A DNA stretch of 64,000 bases, taken from contig NZ_VRYZ01000002.1 in NCBI RefSeq assembly GCF_008064635.1, positions 434,001 through 498,000 of the forward strand, written 5' to 3'. The notes beneath the pieces are model-generated. The model had not been told where the DNA came from. It made no database searches and saw nothing but the letters and a program-made list of their open reading frames with translations. The stretch comes from Parahaliea aestuarii. Its GTDB lineage: Bacteria > Pseudomonadota > Gammaproteobacteria > Pseudomonadales > Halieaceae. The translations under genes and the position numbers were made by a program. Positions 56,736 to 64,000 of this stretch are shown one piece after another. Within the stretch, counting starts at the first letter, position 1, and each line of letters starts with the position of its first letter.

Positions 56736-58121
56736 TTACAGGACGTCAGCGCCCTTCAGGCCGATCGAAAACTTCTCGAGATAGGCGTTGGGGGAGCGAC
56801 CGTCGTAGCTCACGCCGTCGATGAATTCGTCCTGCACCGGCTTGTAACCGCTTTCACTGGCAAAGTCGGGAAAGTCGCTCGCCTCCATCTCGCCCTCGGC
56901 GATCAGTTCCTCGGCCGCTTTGCGGTACAGGTCGGGGCGATACACGCTCTGCGCCACCTGCTTGTACCAGTCGTCGGATTTGGGCTCGGCTATCTGGCCC
57001 CAGCGGCGCATCTGGGTCAGGTACCAGATGGCGTCGGAGTAGTAGGGGTAGGTGGCGTTGTAGCGGAAGAACACGTTGAAGTCGGGCACTTCGCGCTTGT
57101 CGCCCTTCTCGTACTCGAAGGTGCCGGTCATGGAGTTGGCGATGACCTCCGCGTCTGCGCCGACGTACTCCGGCCAGGACAGGATATCCACCGCCTCGGG
57201 ACGGTTGGCATTATTGTTCTCATCCAGCCATTTGGCAGCGCGTAGCAGGGCCTTGACCACGCGCACGGTGGTATTCGGGTACTGCTCGGTAAAGGTCTCG
57301 GTCAGGCCGAAAACCTTTTCGGGATTGTTTTTCCAGATCTCGTAATCGGTAATCACCGGCACGCCGATACCCTTGAACACCGCCTGCTGGTTCCAGGGCT
57401 CGCCCACGCAGTAGCCGTAGATCGTGCCCGCCTCCAGGGTGGCCGGCATCTGCGGTGGCGGTGTCACCGACAGCAGCGCGTCGGCGTTGATCTGGCCGGA
57501 CGTATCGCCCTTGTGCGGCGCGTAATAGCCCGGATGGATTCCCCCCGACGCCAGCCAGTAGCGCAGTTCGTAGTTATGGGTGGACACCGGGAACACCATG
57601 CCCATGTTGAAGGACTTGCCTTCGGCCTTGTACTTCTCAACGACCGGCTTCAGGGCATCGGCCTTGATCGGGTGCACCGGCTTGCCGCCATCCATCGGTA
57701 CGTGGGTCTTCATTTCTTCCCAGACCGCGTTGGATACAGTAATGCCGTTACCGTTGAGGTCCATGGAAAAGGGGGTAACGATGTGGGCCTTGGTGCCGAA
57801 GCCGATGGTGGCGGCGAGCGGCTGGCCGGCCAGCATGTGGGCACCGTCGAGCTGGCCGTCGATCACGCCGTCCAGTAGCACCTTCCAGTTGGCCTGGGCT
57901 TCCAGCGTGACGTAGAGGCCCTCGTCCTCGAAGTAGCCTTTCTCGTAGGCAATGGCCAGGGGGGCCATGTCGGTGAGTTTGATAAAGCCGAATTTGAGCT
58001 CGTCTTTTTCCGCTGCGCCCAATTCAGCCTGAACGGCCGCGTTGAACAGCATGGCACCGGCGGTCAGAAGAACCTGTGGCAACCTGCGCCAGTTTGCGAG
58101 AGTTTTCCAGCTGCGCTGCAT
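56736..58121 (-). CDS. nrtA: Nitrate ABC transporter substrate-binding protein
   Basis: A 461-residue periplasmic nitrate/nitrite binder. The ATG at 58121 follows AAGGGG, and a signal peptide ([17 protein letters not shown]) follows. [21 protein letters not shown] is the NrtA-type opening. [19 protein letters not shown] and [18 protein letters not shown] are conserved ligand-loop segments. It is the first gene of nrtABD. Its leader carries a sigma-54 promoter and two inverted repeats. Confidence 0.95.
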   Translation of the reverse strand: MQRSWKTLANWRRLPQVLLTAGAMLFNAAVQAELGAAEKDELKFGFIKLTDMAPLAIAYEKGYFEDEGLYVTLEAQANWKVLLDGVIDGQLDGAHMLAGQPLAATIGFGTKAHIVTPFSMDLNGNGITVSNAVWEEMKTHVPMDGGKPVHPIKADALKPVVEKYKAEGKSFNMGMVFPVSTHNYELRYWLASGGIHPGYYAPHKGDTSGQINADALLSVTPPPQMPATLEAGTIYGYCVGEPWNQQAVFKGIGVPVITDYEIWKNNPEKVFGLTETFTEQYPNTTVRVVKALLRAAKWLDENNNANRPEAVDILSWPEYVGADAEVIANSMTGTFEYEKGDKREVPDFNVFFRYNATYPYYSDAIWYLTQMRRWGQIAEPKSDDWYKQVAQSVYRPDLYRKAAEELIAEGEMEASDFPDFASESGYKPVQDEFIDGVSYDGRSPNAYLEKFSIGLKGADVL

Positions 58122-58141
58122 TTTTACATTCCCCTTGTACG

Positions 58142-58209
58142 GTGTAGCCATCAGGGCCACACGAAAAGCAATCAAGCGACTCCCCTGCCATCACTGTCTG
58201 GGAGTGATG
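58142..58209 (-). promoter_or_regulatory. Inverted repeats in the nrtA leader
   Basis: Two stem-loops lie between the sigma-54 promoter and nrtA. CATCACT-7-AGTGATG is at 58209-58189. GTGTGGCC-5-GGCTACAC, with one G-U pair, is at 58162-58142. They could form a regulated leader of about 140 nt. I see no U-run and no clear ANTAR-type hexaloop pair. Confidence 0.4.
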
Positions 58210-58272
58210 TGCAAAGGCGTCGTTGCCCGTTACAAGAGGAGTAGCGGTGGATTGATAGTGCGGCATGGGTAC

Positions 58273-58288
58273 TACAAGTCGCGTGCCA
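58273..58288 (-). promoter_or_regulatory. Sigma-54 promoter of nrtABD
   Basis: TGGCACG-CGAC-TTGTA on the minus strand matches the -24/-12 consensus TGGCACG-N4-TTGCA with one mismatch at the -12 element. It lies about 150 bp ahead of nrtA, after an AT-rich stretch that could hold IHF. A TGCACC half-site at 58386-58391 recalls NtrC sites. Confidence 0.75.
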
Positions 58289-58439
58289 GAAAAATGGAAA
58301 CTCTTTATTTTCAATTAGTTAATGGGTTTCGGGTTTTCCAGCTTGGCGATGGGGGGCCATTTTGCTGAATAAAGCTGGCCGCGGTGGTGCAACTTCAAGG
58401 GCGTTATCGGTGCGCAGGCACCAAGGGAGAGCGTGACGT

Positions 58440-58755
58440 CTTCCGGGCGGGGTTACGATCCGGTATGAAGGTCGCGGGGCGGTATCGGGACTGAGCCACT
58501 GCTGGTGTTCGAACTCCCAACAATGACGGCTGTGTGATTGTCCTCCAGATTTCAGACTGTCGCTTCTGCACCCGGTCAAACTTGCCCACCAGCTTTTCCA
58601 TGTGACTGGCCGTGCCATGGCGGGCAACCATCAGCAGGTAATCCTCGTTGTCTGCCGTGGCCACCCGGGTCATGGTGAGGACCCTGGAATAGCTGCTCTC
58701 GCCCCTGGCAAAGGCTTTGTCGATTTGCGGCAGAGCCTCAGCCGCCGCCTTCCGT
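58440..58755 (-). pseudogene. Remnant of a DUF222 (13E12 repeat) HNH-endonuclease-family gene
   Basis: About 66 codons (58755-58556) encode a clear piece of the DUF222 domain: EALPQIDKAFARGESSYSRV, MTRVATADNEDYLLMVARHG and GTASHMEKLVGKFDRVQK. Intact relatives are ~450 residues with a C-terminal HNH nuclease. Here there is no start region, since the 5' side runs into the AraC gene end. No HNH motif is present, and after the conserved block the reading frame degenerates. It is a decayed fragment, probably left by insertion or deletion. The 616 bp gap 58122-58737 otherwise holds the nrtA regulatory region. Confidence 0.7.
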
Positions 58756-59772
58756 GGGTGCCTGACCAGGCTCGCTGCGCCAGTGTCGCGGCGACACACC
58801 GTGGCGTTGTTTGAAGGCCCGCGACAAGGCGCTGGCACAGCTGTAGCCGAGCATGTCGGCCAGGCGCGCCAGTTCTATACTGGAGGTGGATAGGTGGTGG
58901 GCGGCAATATCCAGGCGCGCCTCCTGGAGCAGGGCGCGAAAGCTGGTGTTTTCTCGGCGCAGCGCCCGCTGCAGGCTCTTGCTGTGCAACCCCAGCTGGC
59001 TGGCCACCGTTGTCGCGCGGCAATCGCCCTCGCCCAGGTGCTGGCGGATCAGGGTGGAAACGCGGCCGGTCAGGTTGTCCGGTGTCTGCTGGGGCCGGCT
59101 GGCCAGGTACTGCTGGAGGATAGCCAGCAATTCCGGGTCGTGGGTGGCAATGGGGCGATCCATTTCGTCCCCGGTCAGGCGCAATCCGTCATACTCCTGG
59201 GCGTAGTACACCGGAGCCTGGAAAAAGCGGGTGAAGTGCTGGCGGATGCCGCGCGCCGGTTCAAAAGTGAAAGACACCGATTGGGGCGTCCAGCTCTCAC
59301 CCAGAATGTCCTGCAGCAGCCTGAAATGACGGGCCACCGACAGGGCCTGCATCTGCGGGCTCTTGCCGTCCTCGCCCCGGGGTACGGTGCGTATCAGCTT
59401 GACGTCGCTGCCGTCCGGCTGCAGGCGCCACAGGGTGCCGTTGAGATTGCACAGGTAGACGTAACCCTGCCCCAGCGCCTGGCGCAGGGTGGCGCTGGCA
59501 CGGATGTACTGGTGTAGCGCGCTGGAGACGACCGCCGCCGGGTGGCGGGCAACGACCAGCGCCAGATGGGGGCAGTTCAGCTCCTGTGCCAGAGATTCCA
59601 GGCAATTGCGGAAGCACTGGCGGGAGATGAAGCCGTTGGGCGTGCGCGCCGTGACCGGGTCGATGCCGTGTCGCAGAAAGGCGGCGTCGAGGTCAAAACC
59701 CAGCTCTCTCGCGGCACCGTCCATGCCGGACAGGATCGTACTGCTGGCCAAAAGTGTGGGCTGGGTGGGCAT
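58738..59772 (-). CDS. AraC family transcriptional regulator
   Basis: A 344-residue regulator from ATG 59772 (MPTQPTLLASS). Longer upstream frames run antisense into the TonB receptor gene and are rejected. The N-terminal sensing domain has LALVVARHPAAVV and HFRLLQDILGESW. The C-terminal helix-turn-helix includes ATTVASQLGLHSKSLQRALR and ELARLADMLGYSCASALSRA, ending FKQRHGVSPRHW. The last residues (PGQAPTEGGG) abut the DUF222 remnant and may be altered by the rearrangement. It is divergent from the TonB receptor and likely regulates it. Confidence 0.9.
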   Translation of the reverse strand: MPTQPTLLASSTILSGMDGAARELGFDLDAAFLRHGIDPVTARTPNGFISRQCFRNCLESLAQELNCPHLALVVARHPAAVVSSALHQYIRASATLRQALGQGYVYLCNLNGTLWRLQPDGSDVKLIRTVPRGEDGKSPQMQALSVARHFRLLQDILGESWTPQSVSFTFEPARGIRQHFTRFFQAPVYYAQEYDGLRLTGDEMDRPIATHDPELLAILQQYLASRPQQTPDNLTGRVSTLIRQHLGEGDCRATTVASQLGLHSKSLQRALRRENTSFRALLQEARLDIAAHHLSTSSIELARLADMLGYSCASALSRAFKQRHGVSPRHWRSEPGQAPTEGGG

Positions 59773-59911
59773 TAGCGGGGTTCGGGCGCTGACGAGTCCT
59801 ATAATGTCTTGCTTTTGTCCTCTCGTGTCAACCACGCCGGCCCGCAAAACTGAATAATTTGTAGCCGTCGCGTTGCGTGATCGCACACAAACAGATAAGG
59901 AAACCACTGAT

Positions 59912-62215
59912 ATGCACAGACGTATTCTGACCCTGGCCGTCGGCCTGGCCTCCGCCACCCTGCTGCCCACCCAGTCTTTTGCCCAGTCCACCGGCCTGCT
60001 GGAGGAAGTGGTAGTCACCGCCCAGAAGCGCAGCGAAAGCCTGGAAGATGTGCCCATCTCCATGGCGGTGATGAGCAGCGATGCGATGAACAAAACCGGT
60101 GTGCGCCAGATGCGCGAACTGGCGGAGTTTGTGCCCAATGTCACCCTGAGTTCCGGCAACGACAACAATACCGCCGTGCGCATTCGCGGCGTCGGCGCCA
60201 ATACCCGCAACATCGGTTTCGACACCCGCGTCGGCATGTACCTGGATGGCGTCTACCTCGGTCAGTCCCCGGCCCAGAACATGGACATCCTCGACCTGGA
60301 GCGGGTGGAAATCGCCCGCGGCCCCCAGGGCACCCTGTTCGGCAAGAACACGGTGGCCGGGGCCATCAACCTGATCACCGCGCGCCCGGACCAGGAATTC
60401 ATGACGGAATTGCGCGGTGAGTACGGCAACTATAACTCGCACCGCGTGTCGGCCATCGTCAACACGCCCCTCACCGACAGCCTCGCCGCCCGTTTCTCGG
60501 TCAGCGACAACCACCGCGACGGCTACATCGACAACATCACCACCGGCACCGAGTTCAACGAGCGCGACGGCACCTCCTTCCGCGGCCAGCTGCGCTACGA
60601 GACCGACCGCCTGGACTTCAACCTTGCCGCCGACTACCTCGAATCCGAGCGGGTGTCCTTCATGGGCGAAGCCCAGACCGACTGGTCAGGTACCGTCTAC
60701 CCCGACCCCCTGGCACCCAAGCGCTTCGAAATCTCCAACAACGTGGACAACTATGAAGAGCGCGAGATCTGGGGCATTTCCGGTACCCTCGACCTGGAAC
60801 TGGGCAACGACTACAGCCTGCGCTCCATCACTGCCTACCGCGATACCGAGTCTGATCGCATCCAGGATACCGACCACTCCGCCATCGACATCATTCGGGT
60901 GGATTTTCCCGACCAGTACGAGCAGTGGTCGCAGGAATTCCAGCTGATCTCCCCCGCCGGCGAGCGCCTGCAGTACGTCGCCGGGCTGTACCTCTACGAT
61001 GAACAGGCCAAGACCCAGCGATCGTCCACGCTCGGCAGCGAAACCGGCACCCTGTTCGCCGTCCTCGCGCCGCCGCTGGCACCTTTTGGCGACCAGTTCA
61101 CTGAAAGCCAGGTCGGTACCGGCGGCCAGGTGGATACCGAAAGCTGGGCGGTCTTCCTCAACGGTACCTACGACCTGACGGATCGCCTGACCCTGGGCTT
61201 TGGCGCCCGCTATACCGACGAGAAGAAGACCGTCGACTACACCATCGCCGGCGATGTCGTTATGGTGGGCGGGGTGGTTCCCGTCACCGTGGCGCAGCTC
61301 TTCGGCGTAGCGGCGGGGCCGATTGTCGACGGTCAAACCGTGGCGGTGTACGAGGACGACAAGTCCTACAATGACTTTTCCCCCACTGTCAGCCTGACCT
61401 ATGCCATCAGCGACAACAGCAACATCTACCTGCGCTACTCGTCGGCCTTCAAGGCCGGCGGTTTCAACGTCGATTTCGTGCCTCAGCAGGTGTTCGACAA
61501 CGGCCTGGATTTCGACCCGGAAACCGTCGACGCCTACGAGATCGGCTACAAGGGCACGGCACTGGATGACAAGCTGCGCTTTGCCCTGTCTGCCTTCCAG
61601 ATGGACTTTGAAGATTACCAGCTGAACCAGTTTGTGGACCTGGGCAATAACATCTCCGCCATCACCATCCGCAACGCGGCCGAAGTGCAGTCCCGCGGCT
61701 TCGAGGCGGAGGCTACCTGGTACGCCACCCCGGAACTGCTGCTGCAGGGCGCCGTGGGTTACAACAAGGCGGAATTCGAGGACTTCCCCGGTGGCGGTTC
61801 CGCCCGCAACCCAGCCGGCCTGGGTGCGGACCTGTCCGGCAACACCCTGCCGATGGCGCCCGAGTGGAGTGCGGCCTTTACTGCCCAGTACAACTACCCC
61901 ATTGCCAGCCTGGGCGCCGACCTGGTCACCCGGGTGGACTGGAGCTACACCGACGCCGCCTTCACCACCGAGGACAACATCAAGGTCTCAACGCCCGGGG
62001 GCAGCATTCCCTATGGCTATGTAGACAGCTACGACATTCTCAACGCGCGCGTGGGCCTCGAGGACATGGGCAAGTGGTCGGTGTACCTGTGGGCGCGCAA
62101 CCTGCTGGATGAAGAGTACTTCGACAACGATTCCGCCGACTTCCTCGGCACCATCGTGCAAATGCCCGGTGATCCGCGGACCTACGGCATTGAAGTGGCC
62201 TATACCTTTGACTGA
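59912..62215 (+). CDS. TonB-dependent outer-membrane receptor
   Basis: A 767-residue protein from ATG 59912 (AAGGAAACCACTGAT precedes) with a signal peptide to about residue 25. The TonB box region is LLEEVVVTAQKR, and the plug domain has GVGMYLDGVYLGQS-like sequence and RVEIARGPQGTLFGKNTVAGA. The 22-stranded barrel ends with the aromatic YTFD. This subgroup, abundant in Halieaceae and sphingomonads, imports hydrophobic or complex organic compounds rather than siderophores only. It is followed at 7 bp by a RidA-like gene. Confidence 0.93.
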   Translation: MHRRILTLAVGLASATLLPTQSFAQSTGLLEEVVVTAQKRSESLEDVPISMAVMSSDAMNKTGVRQMRELAEFVPNVTLSSGNDNNTAVRIRGVGANTRNIGFDTRVGMYLDGVYLGQSPAQNMDILDLERVEIARGPQGTLFGKNTVAGAINLITARPDQEFMTELRGEYGNYNSHRVSAIVNTPLTDSLAARFSVSDNHRDGYIDNITTGTEFNERDGTSFRGQLRYETDRLDFNLAADYLESERVSFMGEAQTDWSGTVYPDPLAPKRFEISNNVDNYEEREIWGISGTLDLELGNDYSLRSITAYRDTESDRIQDTDHSAIDIIRVDFPDQYEQWSQEFQLISPAGERLQYVAGLYLYDEQAKTQRSSTLGSETGTLFAVLAPPLAPFGDQFTESQVGTGGQVDTESWAVFLNGTYDLTDRLTLGFGARYTDEKKTVDYTIAGDVVMVGGVVPVTVAQLFGVAAGPIVDGQTVAVYEDDKSYNDFSPTVSLTYAISDNSNIYLRYSSAFKAGGFNVDFVPQQVFDNGLDFDPETVDAYEIGYKGTALDDKLRFALSAFQMDFEDYQLNQFVDLGNNISAITIRNAAEVQSRGFEAEATWYATPELLLQGAVGYNKAEFEDFPGGGSARNPAGLGADLSGNTLPMAPEWSAAFTAQYNYPIASLGADLVTRVDWSYTDAAFTTEDNIKVSTPGGSIPYGYVDSYDILNARVGLEDMGKWSVYLWARNLLDEEYFDNDSADFLGTIVQMPGDPRTYGIEVAYTFD

Positions 62216-62222
62216 GGTGGCC

Positions 62223-62696
62223 ATGCGCCGACAACACAGGTTCCACGACGTATGGCGCTGGGCGCTGGTCGGGCTCTGCCTGGCCGGTTCCCCCGCCTTC
62301 GCCGCCGAAGTGCAATTCCTGAACCAGGAGGGCGCCGCCACTGAACTGCCGTTTTCCGAGGCGGTGCGGGTGGACGACACCCTGTACCTGTCCGGCCAGC
62401 TCGGGGTCAAACCCGGCACCCTGACCCGGGTACCGGGTGGCATCGAGGCCGAAGCGCGGCAGACCATGGAGAATATCCGTGCCGTACTGCAGCGCAACGG
62501 ACTGGATATGGGCAATGTGGTGAAGTGCACGGTGATGCTGGTGGATATGGCGGAGTGGCAACAGTTCAACGCCGTGTATCGCCAGTTCTTCGAAGCCCCG
62601 TTCCCGGCGCGCAGCGCCTTCGGTGCCAGCGGTATCGGCCTGGGTGGTCGGGTCGAGGTGGAATGCATCGCCGCCTATCCCGAAGCGTCGCGGTGA
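62223..62696 (+). CDS. RidA/YjgF-family protein with signal peptide
   Basis: A 157-residue protein. Residues 1-27 form an export signal (WRWALVGLCLAGSPAFAAE). The rest is a RidA fold: VDDTLYLSGQLGVKPGT, QTMENIRAVLQRNGLD, VVKCTVMLVDMAEW and the final VEVECIAAYP. The Arg used for imine deamination in RidA is expected in FPARSAFGASGI. Most RidA proteins are cytosolic, so an exported copy beside a TonB receptor is notable. Its stop overlaps the next start by one base. Confidence 0.87.
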   Translation: MRRQHRFHDVWRWALVGLCLAGSPAFAAEVQFLNQEGAATELPFSEAVRVDDTLYLSGQLGVKPGTLTRVPGGIEAEARQTMENIRAVLQRNGLDMGNVVKCTVMLVDMAEWQQFNAVYRQFFEAPFPARSAFGASGIGLGGRVEVECIAAYPEASR

Positions 62697-63817
62697 TGCG
62701 TACCACAACCGCGGCTGCGCTGCTGGGGCTGTGCGGTGCGCTGTCTATACCGGTGGTTGCAGAATCGGGCAGCGGCTGGGAAACCGTCCAGCCGGGTGGA
62801 GAAACCCGCTGCGCCGACGGCAGTCCCTACCGCTTCTATGTGCGCCGGGCCGACAGTGAGCGGGTCATGCTGTTTTTCAACGGTGGTGGCGCCTGCTGGT
62901 CGGCCGAGACCTGTGACCCGGCCGCCAACCCGGCCGACGGGCGCTTTCTCTACCGCATGGCCGCCGGTGCCGACTGGGGTAATGACCCGCGCCAGCTGGG
63001 CGGTGCCTTTGACCTGGACAACCCGGAAAACCCCTTCCGCGACTGGACCCAGGTATTCGCTGCCTACTGCACCGGCGATGTCCACCTGGGTACCGCGGAC
63101 CACACCTACACCACCGCCGATGGCGGGGAACTGGTAATAGCCCACCGCGGCCGCATCAATGCGCAGGCGGTGCTGGAGTATACCTACGGCGCATTTCCAG
63201 CTGCGCGGACCCTGCTGGTGTCCGGCGCCAGTGCCGGGGCCATCTCCTCGCCCTATTTTGCCGCGGAAGTCGCCGGGCACTATCCCGATGCACAGGTGAT
63301 CCAGTTTGCCGGCGGCGGAGGCGGCTACCGCATGCCCCCGCCTGAATCGCTGTGGCGCAACTGGAGCGTGTTCCGGGATCTGCCGGAGTGGCTGCAGGCG
63401 CAGGACTATCGCGAGGACACCACCGGCCTTGTCGACTGGTATCTGGCGGCGGCAGCCGCCTATCCCGCGATTCGCTTCCACCAGTACGACAATGCCTACG
63501 ACCAGGTACAGGACATGTTCCAGGGCCTGCTGGGCTACCCGGCGCCCCTGTTGCCGGGCCTCGACGCGAACCGCGCTGAACTGGAAAAAGCGCTACCCCA
63601 TTTCCGCAGCTACACCGCGCCGGGTACCTTTCATACCCTGCTGCGCTACCCGGAACTGTACAGCCGCGAGACCAGTGGCGTGCGCGCCCTGGACTGGGTT
63701 CGCGACCTCGCCGCCGGCAAGGTGGTGGATAATATTCACTGCGATGCGTCCTGCGGTCAGCCCAACAGCGAAGCGGACAGCCGGGCGACAACAGCCGCCG
63801 CCCCGGAAGGAGTGTAA
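62696..63817 (+). CDS. Notum/pectin-acetylesterase-like hydrolase, exported
   Basis: A 373-residue protein with a signal peptide (ALLGLCGALSIPVVAES). Alpha/beta hydrolase features are VMLFFNGGGACWSAETC (oxyanion/Trp region) and the nucleophile S179 in VSGASAGAISS. Several Cys residues are present, with NIHCDASCGQ near the end. The family removes O-acyl groups from polysaccharides or lipids. It is the third gene of the TonB receptor-RidA-hydrolase operon, which suggests processing of the imported compound in the periplasm. Confidence 0.87.
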   Translation: MRTTTAAALLGLCGALSIPVVAESGSGWETVQPGGETRCADGSPYRFYVRRADSERVMLFFNGGGACWSAETCDPAANPADGRFLYRMAAGADWGNDPRQLGGAFDLDNPENPFRDWTQVFAAYCTGDVHLGTADHTYTTADGGELVIAHRGRINAQAVLEYTYGAFPAARTLLVSGASAGAISSPYFAAEVAGHYPDAQVIQFAGGGGGYRMPPPESLWRNWSVFRDLPEWLQAQDYREDTTGLVDWYLAAAAAYPAIRFHQYDNAYDQVQDMFQGLLGYPAPLLPGLDANRAELEKALPHFRSYTAPGTFHTLLRYPELYSRETSGVRALDWVRDLAAGKVVDNIHCDASCGQPNSEADSRATTAAAPEGV

Positions 63818-63819
63818 AC

Positions 63820-63966
63820 ATGCGTCGCGCACTGCTGGCCATGCCCCCTCACCACTACCGCACCAGTGCCGAGGCGCGTGAAACCCTGCTCAAACGGAAG
63901 GCGCTTACTGTGAGCGAGGATGTTCGGGTTGTGGTATATGCTTCGCTGGCATCCGCTGCCGGTTAG
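63820..63966 (+). CDS. Small ORF of 48 residues, unknown
   Basis: The ATG at 63820 is preceded by AAGGAG at 7 bp, the best ribosome site in this stretch. It begins two bases after the hydrolase stop. The predicted protein is MRRALLAMPPHHYRTSAEAR, continuing to a TAG at 63964. No domain, signal or membrane segment is visible. It could be a real small protein of the operon, or the first part of a frameshifted larger gene continuing past the window edge. Confidence 0.5.
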   Translation: MRRALLAMPPHHYRTSAEARETLLKRKALTVSEDVRVVVYASLASAAG

Positions 63967-64000
63967 CGACCGGCTTTTGCATCCCGGCGAGCTCGTATGG

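Noticed and set aside
58142-58209. ANTAR (NasT-type) antiterminator target in the nrtA leader
   Set aside because: The loops are 7 and 5 bases, not the two hexaloops with conserved A1/G4, and no terminator U-run follows.
58738-60237. A 155-residue N-terminal extension of the last AraC gene
   Set aside because: The extension is antisense to the TonB receptor and its promoter. The ATG at 59772 gives the normal family length.

Overview
The window is GC-rich, densely coded DNA from a free-living gammaproteobacterium. The order lptG/lptF divergent from pepA-holC-valS, together with sthA, trhO, bolA and recQ, is typical of Pseudomonadales/Cellvibrionales. The steroid- and lipid-type catabolic genes suggest a marine Halieaceae-like organism. 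That placement is inference from gene content; there is no rRNA in the window. About 54 protein genes are supported. I found no tRNA, rRNA, CRISPR array, prophage or intact insertion sequence.

Layout. 0-2.2 kb: the 3' part of sthA and a nucleotidyltransferase-like gene. 2.2-8.5 kb (minus strand): a meta-cleavage catabolic operon with an SDR, an HsaA-type flavin monooxygenase, a C-C hydrolase, a hydratase, acetaldehyde dehydrogenase and 4-hydroxy-2-oxovalerate aldolase. It resembles the lower steroid-ring pathway but has no ring-cleavage dioxygenase here. 8.6-15.8 kb: a secreted serine protease, trhO, bolA, an AraC regulator, a protein with short internal repeats, a two-component system and an RDD membrane protein. 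15.8-22.9 kb: lptG, lptF, pepA, holC and valS. 23-29.3 kb: two cold-shock-domain proteins (one membrane-anchored), a TetR regulator, a methyltransferase, a TPR/TonB-C-like protein, a candidate Fur-controlled small RNA, an SLC13/TrkA-C transporter and a thioredoxin-fold protein. 29.3-39.6 kb: a DUF3604 protein, kstD-kshA (steroid ring A/B opening), a thioesterase, a beta-lactamase-fold hydrolase, an SRPBCC protein, a DUF1254/DUF1214 protein and an AraC regulator. 39.7-45.2 kb: a co-directional set of Baeyer-Villiger-type monooxygenase, DUF1214 protein, sulfotransferase and acyl-CoA carboxyltransferase. 45.3-53.7 kb: recQ, a class I-like HMG-CoA reductase, an NTF2-like protein, ThuA, a DUF7064-like protein, a BBE flavoenzyme and a GST. 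53.8-58.8 kb: a compositionally distinct lipoprotein, the nitrate ABC transporter nrtABD behind a near-consensus sigma-54 promoter, and a decayed DUF222 (13E12) gene. 58.7-64 kb: an AraC regulator divergent from a TonB receptor, an exported RidA-like protein, a Notum/pectin-acetylesterase-like hydrolase and a 48-codon ORF.

How the parts connect. KstD and KshA open the steroid nucleus. HsaA and the hydrolase/hydratase/aldolase/dehydrogenase genes would process the resulting aromatic A ring to acyl-CoA precursors. The BVMO, sulfotransferase, thioesterase and carboxyltransferase could modify side chains or related hydrophobic substrates. Several AraC regulators with large N-terminal sensing domains sit beside these clusters.

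Most notable non-gene signals. (1) A 90-93 bp structured repeat occurs four times as two head-on inverted pairs (3.3-3.66 kb and 9.42-9.74 kb); one pair splits the aldolase gene from its partner dehydrogenase gene. (2) A Fur-box/three-hairpin/terminator unit at 26.68-26.80 kb looks like an iron-responsive small RNA. (3) A sigma-54 promoter with a structured leader precedes nrtA. (4) A hypothetical protein carries a degenerate roughly 26-residue repeat (12.3-13.2 kb).
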